This document shows, in pieces, positions 56,612-64,000 of a DNA stretch of 64,000 nucleotides (positions are counted from its first letter, which is position 1; every line of letters starts with the position of its first letter). This DNA is from Rhynchospora pubera (taxonomy: Eukaryota; Streptophyta; Magnoliopsida; Poales; Cyperaceae). The translations under genes and the position numbers were made by a program. The stretch is from NCBI GenBank assembly GCA_028095005.1, contig CM051460.1, positions 189,208,742 to 189,272,741 of the forward strand, written 5' to 3'. The notes beneath the pieces are model-generated. The model saw only the letters and a program-made list of their open reading frames with translations, was not told the origin of the DNA and did not search any database.

Positions 56612-58489
56612 ATGGCGGCTCGGTTTGTAGAGAGACCGGATAAATTAGGCCAAAATTATAGAAATTTCTCTTTTTGGAAGAGATGCATGGTGAACTACCT
56701 CAATATCTTGGGATATTGGCATGTGGTAGAAAATCGGTATACCCCTGAACTTAAACCAAATTCTACCGAATTGACCAAGAAGTCTCGTGATAACCGAATG
56801 GACAATGATTGTGCGGTTAATGCCATATTAACCTCGGTCCATGAATCAATTGGTGTGACCCTTAGTCGTTTTGATCTAGCACACGATATGTGGATGGCTC
56901 TCCTCACCCGTTATGAGGGAAATTCTCAAATTAGACACTCTAAATTGTATGAGTTGTACTCTCAATTTGAGAATTTCCACATAAAGGATGGTGAATCCAT
57001 TGAGGATATGTACACTCGTCTTGTACAACTTCAAAATGAATTCACCGAAGGAGGTGAGCCCCTAACAAATGGCAAGATTGTAGGAAAGATGTTGCAGGCT
57101 ATGAGTAGAAGGCACGAATGGGATGCTCATATCACATCGCTTGAGACAATTATCCGCATGGACCATGAGTACACACCGGAGCAAATGTACACCGAACTCC
57201 GATGTGTTGAGGAGAAGCTCAAACAACTTGCCAAACTAGAGCATACTCCAAGAACCCTAGCCATGACCTCCACAAACTATCCCGCCTCAACATCCTCCTC
57301 TCAACCCTCTCATCGTCGCTACCCACATCAAACACCATTAAACCTCTACGATCTTGATGAAGCAAAGCAAGAGGTGGTGATTGAGAAGATGTTTCGTGGG
57401 CTGCTCAAGCATGAGGAGAAGTTCAACAAGGAGAGAATAGCACACGATGAACGGAAGTTGTGTTTTGTGTGCAACAAAGAAGGGCATTCAATGCACAAGT
57501 GTCACAAACTTTTCCCTCAAGTGCAAACCGACAAGCCAAAGCCTAAGCACAAGAAGGAAAAGAAGAAAGCTCAAGCCATGCATGCCTTATGGGATGTTGA
57601 ATCCGAAACAAGCTCGTCCGATTCGGATTCTCATGAGGTGTATGCTATGGTGGCAAATGTGGAAGAGGTGGTATTATCAACGGATGATGTGGAAGATGAC
57701 TTCGTGAAGGATGTCCTCAACGAGTTCAATCAAGGGACAAGATTTGTTCATCTACTAATCCAAGCGCGTAAAGCACAACCACCTCCATCTCCACCAACTT
57801 CGCCAAAGGCATGCTTTCCAAAGGTATATCTCACTCTCAATGAATCTCTTAGTAGTAGTGATAGTGAGAGTGATGATGAACCAACTAGTTCAACCCAATG
57901 TGTTGATTGTGATAGGTTGAACTCTATTCTTGATGCCACCCATGATGCTTTGCTTAGGAAAATCGATACCGTAGAAACCCTAAAAACCAAGGTAGATGAA
58001 CTTACTTCTAAGATGGGTGAGTATGAGGATAAAATTAAGGAGCTTGAAAAACAACTTGAAAAACCGATTTTAGCTCAAGCCCCTAAAATGAATTTGAAGA
58101 ACCTTTTCAAAGGTCAAAAGCCTCATGACAAGTCCGGTCTTGGTTACCAAAAGCCATATCAAACCAAGAAAAAGAACTTGTCATACAAAGTTGGGAAACA
58201 AGTTGCACAAAACACACAATTTCAAAAACCTAGAAATTCTCGTGGTCATGCACATATGTACCAAAGGAAACCTAGAAACACTAAAGTGCAAAACGAAAAG
58301 AATTTGCAAAATCAAGAAAAGAAAGTTTTTGTTCCAAAGGCGTCCAACAAAATTTATTTTAGAGGACCCGATGGATGGTTTTATGAATTTAAAGAGCAAC
58401 ACACTTCTCAAAACCACAAAGCTCAATCCAATGAGCATAAAAAAAAATGTTTCCCAACATTTCCAAAAGGATCGCAAAAAGGTTTTTAA
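56612..58489 (+). CDS. gag: Copia Gag polyprotein (UBN2-type gag with CCHC knuckle)
   Basis: A 625-aa frame from an ATG 41 bases after the primer site. Residues about 15-35 hold the N-terminal W-rich DUF4219-like segment (FWKRCMVNYLNILGYWHVVE). Residues 60-210 are the UBN2/retrotran_gag region (LYELYSQFENFHIKDGESIE). A CCHC zinc knuckle is C284-x2-C287-x4-H292-x4-C297. An acidic serine-rich stretch, a coiled coil (about 455-490) and a lysine-rich tail follow. The protein forms virus-like particles around element RNA in the cytoplasm (family knowledge). The frame stops shortly after a run of nine A residues (58439-58447). The continuation, with a second knuckle, lies in the next frame. No pol is present, so any movement would depend on enzymes from another element. 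Confidence 0.85.
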   Translation: MAARFVERPDKLGQNYRNFSFWKRCMVNYLNILGYWHVVENRYTPELKPNSTELTKKSRDNRMDNDCAVNAILTSVHESIGVTLSRFDLAHDMWMALLTRYEGNSQIRHSKLYELYSQFENFHIKDGESIEDMYTRLVQLQNEFTEGGEPLTNGKIVGKMLQAMSRRHEWDAHITSLETIIRMDHEYTPEQMYTELRCVEEKLKQLAKLEHTPRTLAMTSTNYPASTSSSQPSHRRYPHQTPLNLYDLDEAKQEVVIEKMFRGLLKHEEKFNKERIAHDERKLCFVCNKEGHSMHKCHKLFPQVQTDKPKPKHKKEKKKAQAMHALWDVESETSSSDSDSHEVYAMVANVEEVVLSTDDVEDDFVKDVLNEFNQGTRFVHLLIQARKAQPPPSPPTSPKACFPKVYLTLNESLSSSDSESDDEPTSSTQCVDCDRLNSILDATHDALLRKIDTVETLKTKVDELTSKMGEYEDKIKELEKQLEKPILAQAPKMNLKNLFKGQKPHDKSGLGYQKPYQTKKKNLSYKVGKQVAQNTQFQKPRNSRGHAHMYQRKPRNTKVQNEKNLQNQEKKVFVPKASNKIYFRGPDGWFYEFKEQHTSQNHKAQSNEHKKKCFPTFPKGSQKGF

Positions 58490-58733
58490 TGCCTCATCCA
58501 ATGATCCTAAGAAGAAGGCCGAATACCTTAGAGCCTACTACTATTTTCATTTTGTCAAAGGTTCTACCATACCTAAGCCAACCAATGCCTTTTGTAACTA
58601 TTGTTGTCAAAATGGACATATTTCGTTGGAGTGCAAACTTAGGATACCAAATGGTAAGTCCAAAGGTAAATGGGTTCCAAAAATTTGTACCTATAGTGGT
58701 ACAACTCCTTGTATGGTAACCAATGTGGCCTAA
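58448..58733 (+). pseudogene. continuation of Gag in the shifted frame, with a second CCHC knuckle
   Basis: After the A9 run the +1 frame reads on for about 95 codons and contains CNYCCQNGHISLEC, a C-x2-C-x4-H-x4-C knuckle starting at 58593. It ends at 58733. The sharp hand-over of coding character at the homopolymer points to a one- or two-base slip or a sequencing error. Programmed frameshifting cannot be excluded. No protease motif follows. Confidence 0.65.
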
Positions 58734-58889
58734 ATACCAAGTTTACTCCCGGTCCTTTAAGCCAAATGTTTAGGGAGAGCTTCCTTATTCTTATCTTTTT
58801 ATTGGTTGAGAGGTTAAATTTGGTCACACTACATTGTGTAGTGCCCTAAATTGGTTCTCCAATTCCATTTCTCCAAAATCAAGGGGGAG
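58734..58889 (+). other. 3' internal non-coding end of the Copia element
   Basis: It ends in a polypurine tract, aagggggag (58881-58889), directly at the junction with the inverted segment. Confidence 0.6.
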
Positions 58890-59302
58890 CGTTACACAAC
58901 TCACTGGTGCGTTGTACAATCCAATATTGCGTTACACGACACACTGGGTCGAAACTGATAGAAATACTGAGTTCTTGAGCTTTTCTGCTAACTAGACCAT
59001 TTCAAGGATAAACAAGGACTAAAGTATACCTTCTATCCTAGTCTAAACTAGCCTATAAGCTCTCTAAAGACTTGATCTTGATCTTGCACATAGCTTTTAT
59101 CCAAGTCTTCAAACTTTACACCTTCTCCCTATAAAACTCAAAGAAGATTGTTAAATGCCAAATATATTGTTTTGTAATCGACAAACCTAGAGACGTTTAG
59201 TACAACAATCTCCCCCTTTTGACGATTTGCAAAACAATATCATTAGTAAAGTGATTAAATTTTGGCATTTCACAAGCTTTACTACAATTCTTTTCCTTTT
59301 GA
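58890..59302 (-). mobile_element. inverted segment: LTR start, polypurine tract and internal end
   Basis: Positions 58890-59207 are the reverse complement of the first part of the 5' LTR (ending tagtacaaca). The inverse of aaaagggggagat follows at 59208-59220, then about 80 bp of internal sequence. Read on the minus strand it has the normal order internal end, polypurine tract, LTR start. Confidence 0.85.
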
Positions 59303-60364
59303 CGCATCAGTTTGTGCAGTTCTTTTCCTTTCACAGACCCAGTGCGTTACACAACGCAACAGAAGGTCGTGTAACGCACCAGCTGCATCATACAACGCAA
59401 TTTACGCGTCGTGCAACGCAATTTCCTCAAATCAAGCCAGAACGTTGTATAACGCACTGAAGCGTTGTACAACCTTCCTTTGTTTTTTCTCTGGCCTTTT
59501 TCACTCGTTTTTGAAGCAAAATTCTGATCATTTAATGACATTTAATGTTGCGTTGCACAACGGGTGGTCAGCGTCGTATAACGCGCCTGACAGCTCAAAC
59601 GACTAGTTTATCCGTTTTGTTTTATTATAACGGTCGTCCAGTGCGTCGTACAACGCAATATTGGGTCGTGTAACGCACTGCCAACGGATAGTTTGTTTTT
59701 GTTTTATTATAACGGCTATCTGTGAGTCGTGTAACGCAATATTGCGTTGTGTAACGCACAACAACAAATTGAGTTGTTTTGCAGCTTTTGATGAGCTTTA
59801 TTTATATCCACCCCTTGTTCTCTCTCCAAAGAGAGCTGAATCTTGCAAAATTAGACCAGAATAGAGCCTTTGAGCACAGGGATACTCTCCCACTTGAGCT
59901 CTTTATAGTTAGACCATTTTGAGAGATTTAGTAGCCTCAAACACCGCCGCCCCGACATTGTCGTTAGGTGTAGGTTGGAATAGGTTGAGAGCTCTTCTCC
60001 TTTGAGGCCGTTGTGCCATTCGAGTTAGGCCGATCCGCCTCGAGTGTCCTTGTGACGAGGTGATTCGGTTCGAAATTGTAGTCCCGTTCTTATTGGAATT
60101 GAACGGAGCGCGTCCTTTGGTGGTAGCGAAACTCCCGGAGACGTACGACTAAGGCTAGCTTCTTCTAGCGACTCCGTACTCACATCGCGTGTTCAATTTC
60201 TCTCTCTCTTTTTCTTTCTTTTTATCTTGCTATACTTGAATTGCTTGTGTGCTTGCTTGTATTGGGTACCAATTGAATTGTGTTAGGATAGTTCATACCA
60301 AACCGGTCCAAAATCATAATTGCTTCCGCTAAATCTTAATTAAGCCGCCTCCTTAGGGACAACA
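59303..60364 (+). mobile_element. 3' LTR, direct-orientation part
   Basis: It repeats 55507-56555 with few substitutions and small indels (for example an extra gcaatattgcgttgtgtaac near 59736, and loss of about 8 bp near 60171). It ends GGGACAACA and is followed by the aaaga duplication. Confidence 0.88.
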
Positions 60365-60369
60365 AAAGA

Positions 60370-61147
60370 AATTACATTTTCTTTTTTGCTTTTGTTTTCT
60401 CTGTCTTTGGCGGTTTGTAGGAAGGGAAAGGGCAGTGACGTGGAAACCAATCAAAAAATTAAAAAAAAAGGAACTTGTTAATTTGTCCTTTCCAATATTC
60501 AAAAGACGTTGAGATTCCGGTTTTTCTTAAATTAAATAAAAATTTAATAAATTGTGATATCTTATTCAACTTTGAAGAGCTCAAAATTTTACATATTCAG
60601 CAAAATTAGAAATATACATGTATATTTCCCGGAGAACATATAGCGTTTTAAAAAATTGAATAAAAAATCGAATAAATTGTCATATCCTAATCATCAAAGT
60701 TGAAGAGCTCCAAGTTTCATATATTCTGCAAAATTGTCATAATATTGCACGCTATAGCATCTCAAACAATATTTGAATTTAAAAGCTCACACGATTTGTC
60801 ATGTCCTAATCATCAACACGGAGCGGAGAGCCAGGTCGTGAGTTTTGCGAGAAAAAGGAATGGGTGAGATTAAAAAAATATTGATTTTAATACATTTTAA
60901 ATTAGAAGGTTATAATTTTTGTAGAAAAAAATAAGCAGAGAAATTGTTCTTATTTTTCTTCATTCATGTCATGAATTTACATTTTGAAAGCGAGATAAAT
61001 GTGCCTTTTCTTTTTTCCGTTCCTTCTCTCCCTCCCACTGGAAATATAAAAAATTTAGAAATTCTACAAAATTAAGAGATAATCCACATGTACAACACTA
61101 GAACACAAAACTGAAACCTTTAAAGGTGTTGTGTGTGTGTGTGTTTA

Positions 61148-61178
<31 letters not shown>

Positions 61179-61752
61179 TTATTTATTATTTTTTTTTGTT
61201 GAGGAGGGGTTGAAAACTTGAAATACTATTTTACAACTCACGGATAGTCGCATTGTGCCTCTTCCGGGTGAAGGATAAAAATTGGAAATAATTTTAAACT
61301 TTCAATAATTTTCAACACGATGTGAAGGAACGGGTATCGAATATACGAACTACCAGGTGCACGTCAGCACGTGTATATGTCTTTCTTCATAAAATTTATT
61401 TGTTAGAGTTCTTAAGCATGCCACGTAATTTCGTGCTTCGATGTATAATTTTCTACTTCTTGACCATGATTTTTATTTACTAAGATTTTGTGCGATTAAT
61501 TCCGAACTTCACCGTGTGTTTATCACAGCCACAAAATCAAGTTACGGTGCATTTAATTTTCTAAATACCACATTCCACCCGGAACAATCTACGGTCAATT
61601 TTTACAGAAAGGACGTGAAGAATAATTTGACCCTTAACTAAGGGCAATAATAAAATTTTGTAGCATTTGGTTCTCCAATCTACAATTCTACACCCTCTTT
61701 GTAAACTCGGTTTATATTATTTTTCCCATAAAACGGCTGGCGAGACGTGGAC
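60370..61752. other. spacer and upstream region of the serine-rich protein gene
   Basis: It contains a (GT)n/(ATT)n microsatellite at 61130-61180. The 66-codon frame at 61441 lacks motifs. No other gene is recognised. Confidence 0.45.
61130..61180. repeat. compound (GT)n-(ATT)n microsatellite
   Basis: About seven GT units (61130-61144) are followed by about ten ATT units (61150-61180). Confidence 0.88.
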
Positions 61753-61763
61753 CTATTAATATA
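61753..61763 (+). promoter_or_regulatory. TATA-like element of the serine-rich protein gene
   Basis: The string 'tattaatatag' lies about 120 bp before the 5' leader intron donor and is followed by a C/T-rich leader. Confidence 0.45.
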
Positions 61764-61882
61764 GCACCATCACCTCCCCATTTTTTCGCCTTCAATTTCT
61801 CCATTGAATTCCCTTTTCTGTTGCTCATTTTTCTTCCCTTTCCATCTCGTGTTTGCTCTTCTACAGATCTCTTCAATCTCAG

Positions 61883-62399
61883 GTAACAAATCCCCCACTT
61901 TATTTGTTTTCACTACTTTGTGATTAAGGTGAGACTGATTGTGGTGTCATGCACTAGTATCTTGCATAATATATAGTTTTGAGTTGAAAGCATAAATGGT
62001 TCCATAAAAATTACATCATTTACCAGCATCTGGAAATTTTTTATTTATGAATTTATTGGTTTGACGTTGTTCTTTTGTTCTTTTAATTTGTCCGTCTCTT
62101 TGTGGAAATTATCCAATTATATGATTTTAATACTCTGATTCCTGGGGAAATTTTATTAAGCACCTGAATTTTTCATTTTTTCCATTAATCTTTCAAAAAG
62201 TACGTTACGTATTTTATTTGTCTGAGATGCAGATCCATTTCTCAAGTCAAACTGTCATTCTTTTTGTGTTTGTTAACTTATAAGACAATTTATCTGTTTT
62301 GATTACTTGGTCAAAAACAAACTTTCAAATGGTACAATTAATCCTCTAGCACGCAATGACATGTTTAATTGCTAATCAACATTATTTCCTTCGTTTCAG
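61883..62399 (+). other. intron in the 5' leader of the serine-rich protein gene
   Basis: The donor is AATCTCAG|GTAACAAATC at 61882/61883. The acceptor is TTCGTTTCAG|ATTTTC at 62399/62400. The intron is 517 bp and T-rich. The start codon follows 25 bp after the acceptor. Confidence 0.7.
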
Positions 62400-62424
62400 A
62401 TTTTCTTATTTAAAAAATTCAACC

Positions 62425-62754
62425 ATGAACAATGATTTCGTGTTCACCGACAGCCAGCGCCAGAATCATAGGCGTGAGCAGTTGAAACTCACATCCATGA
62501 AGAAATCTTGGTCCACCGATTCGCTTAACAGCCTGACAGGCGGCAGCAAGACTTGCGTATGTGCACCGACCTCACATGCCGGATCTTTCAAGTGCCGGCA
62601 TCATCGCACCCCATCAAACCTGACTCAGGTTTTGAACAATCCTGGCGTCAGCACGATTATCGAGGAGAAACCAGATGCTACAGAAGGCACCAAGCCACAG
62701 CCAGAAGCGCCAAAAACTGAGACCAATGATAATAAGGGGATATTTGATATTTAA
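62425..62754 (+). CDS. small serine-rich protein-like protein (CVCAPTSHAGSFKCRHHR motif)
   Basis: 109 aa from the ATG at 62425. The in-frame ATG at 62356 lies in the predicted leader intron and is not used. The N-terminus is polar with SMKKSWSTDSLNSL. Residues 44-61, CVCAPTSHAGSFKCRHHR, are the hallmark of a plant family of short proteins annotated as serine-rich protein-like, with three cysteines and paired basic residues. The C-terminal third is rich in Glu, Pro, Thr and Lys, probably disordered, and ends KGIFDI. No signal peptide or membrane segment is seen. The biochemical role of the family is not established, so none is proposed. The TATA-like box, leader intron and T-rich 3' flank suggest an expressed gene. 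Confidence 0.82.
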   Translation: MNNDFVFTDSQRQNHRREQLKLTSMKKSWSTDSLNSLTGGSKTCVCAPTSHAGSFKCRHHRTPSNLTQVLNNPGVSTIIEEKPDATEGTKPQPEAPKTETNDNKGIFDI

Positions 62755-64000
62755 ATGGTGATTTACCTGATTCGGTTGTGCATGGAGATCTTGACTAATT
62801 GAGAAACCAAGAACATGTAATTATTATTTACAATCATTTTGGTTTGAGGTTTGTGATTGAGTGTAGTTAAATTTGGAGGGTTTTTAAATAAGGAGCTCTT
62901 GTAGCTTATTATCACAGACTACAGAGAGAATGAAATTGTTTTATTTCCTTCATTTTCCTTGAACTGTAAAGAATCACAGTATATATGTTTTGGTTTTGTG
63001 TTCAAGTTCCTTTTTCCAACGCAGACTCATTTTTTAACGGTTTTCTGATGCTGAAGTCTTAAAAGTTAAAACTTGAATATGAAGAGATTTGAATTTGATA
63101 TTCCTCTTATATGGCTATGTATCAACATAGTTTCCATTTTTGTTCTTTTCTTGATTATGTTGATATGAGTTGTAATATCTTATTCAGCTTCGTGGATCAA
63201 AGTATTGACGTCAAATCAAGTGGTGTAAAATCCATTGATCTTTCATAAAAAAATTATTAAATATCTATTTCAATTAGCAAATAAATAGAATATATTATCC
63301 TTAATGGGAATTCGACACCATTAATTCATTATATCTAGATAAGCTTAATTAATGCTTTGTCTATTGCTCTTAATAATTCTCGATAAATGGTTTTTATATT
63401 TAATAAGTCGCTATAAGTTTCTGACCCTATTCTATTTGGTATTTTACTATTTTCTGATCATCTAGGTAGCTGTTCAAAAAATATTATGTTGCTAATTAGG
63501 CGCAAGAAGACTTTATAAAAGACAAACATAAAAAAAAATGAGAGGCTTTATTATATGATAACCCCCAAATAGTGGGTTCTCTTTTAAATTATAAATTTAT
63601 AATAAATAGAAAATTAACATAAGATGTGAATCAGGCTGTAAGATAGCAGACAGTCATGCGACCTTGTTTCTTATTTATAAACTAGGGATATGCATCTGTA
63701 TACCCACCGGATATAAGGTCCTTTGACCATGTCAACGACGACATGGAAGCAACTCAAGGCAATCTCTGATATATGGTACAAGATGATCCCACCTGATATA
63801 TGGTCAATCCATGCAACAAATGCTTCAAAGAAATACCGTTCAATGTGCACGGAATTGATCATTTCGCAATATTAAATATGAAATGACCCGAAGCCAATAA
63901 TTATATATACTAAGGCTGAAAATCGAGCTTCACTCCATCAAGCCATAGTCATATTATTTATATTAGCTTATCATACTGACAATAATATACATGTATTTAA
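62755..64000. other. 3' flank and AT-rich end of the window
   Basis: The first 230 bp look like 3' untranslated sequence (aatgaaat near 62930). Beyond it no gene is supported. A 63-codon minus-strand frame at 63671-63862 contains no recognisable motif. Confidence 0.45.

Larger units (their letters stand above)
55171..60369 (+). mobile_element. gag-only Copia LTR element with an internal inversion
   Basis: The whole unit is flanked by a 5-bp duplication, aaaga (55171-55175, 60365-60369). The 5' LTR is 55176-56555 (TGTTG...CAACA), the Copia primer-binding site is at 56559-56570, then a gag frame (56612-58489) and its continuation in another frame to 58733. No protease, integrase or reverse transcriptase follows. 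At 58890-59302 a segment lies in reverse orientation. It contains the first ~318 bp of the LTR (reverse complement of about 55176-55490), a polypurine tract (59208-59220 in inverse) and about 80 bp of internal sequence. Direct LTR sequence resumes at 59303 and runs to 60364. Shared outer flanks show that the inversion arose within one insertion. Confidence 0.87.

Noticed and set aside
56695..58827. Minus-strand frames of 62-106 codons across the gag region
   Set aside because: They are antisense shadows of the gag frame. None carries a recognisable domain.
59262..59606. 114-codon frame in the Copia 3' LTR region, and the similar frames at 55434-55810
   Set aside because: They arise from repeated AACGCA words in the LTR (peptides rich in Cys-Asn-Ala). 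The same peptide appears in both LTR copies and has no protein-like features.
62356..62424. Extended N-terminus of the serine-rich protein from the ATG at 62356
   Set aside because: The stretch lies upstream of a clear splice acceptor (ttcgtttcag at 62390-62399). The family motif and a better start context begin at 62425.

Overview
The window is nuclear DNA of a flowering plant. It is strongly AT-rich, with short intron-split or intronless genes far apart, canonical GT-AG introns, AATAAA-type signals, and dense plant mobile DNA: Copia and Gypsy LTR elements, LINE tails, a tRNA-derived SINE, and hAT-, Mutator- and Tourist-like MITEs. The sequence alone does not show whether it is a monocot or a eudicot.

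Host genes. There are few: an intronless membrane RING-H2 gene (10843-11358, +); a HINT1 histidine-triad hydrolase in five exons (48687-51835, -); a small serine-rich protein carrying CVCAPTSHAGSFKCRHHR, with an intron in its 5' leader (62425-62754, +); and two further RING-H2 genes in poorer condition. One of these has lost its N-terminal half (35544-35831, -). The other has its 3' end replaced by a MITE that supplies the last residues and the stop codon (47429-47851, -).

Layout. 1-10 kb is AT-rich spacer with foldback elements. 10.7-11.5 kb holds the first RING gene. 12-20 kb holds MITEs and a solo Angela/BARE-like Copia LTR with a perfect 5-bp target duplication. 20.9-25.6 kb is a Gypsy-type element that has lost its 3' LTR. 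26.7-28.6 kb is a solo LTR with a 5-bp duplication and a dense TGCGG motif array. 28.9-39 kb holds hAT MITEs, LINE tails, a SINE and nested MITEs. 39.3-46.9 kb is a 7.6-kb Mutator-like element with a perfect 9-bp target duplication. It carries pieces of a CYP714-like P450, a FAR1-like DNA-binding domain and a carboxylesterase with its intron, plus about 2.4 kb of ~149-bp tandem repeats. 47-52 kb holds a RING gene and HINT1. 52.8-54.6 kb is a MITE cluster. 55.2-60.4 kb is a gag-only Copia element with an internal inversion that includes the start of its 3' LTR. 61.7-63 kb holds the serine-rich gene.

No pathway links the genes. The most notable objects are the gene-capturing Mutator-like element with its internal satellite, the rearranged gag-only Copia element with palindrome-rich LTRs, and the RING gene whose C-terminus is written by a MITE.
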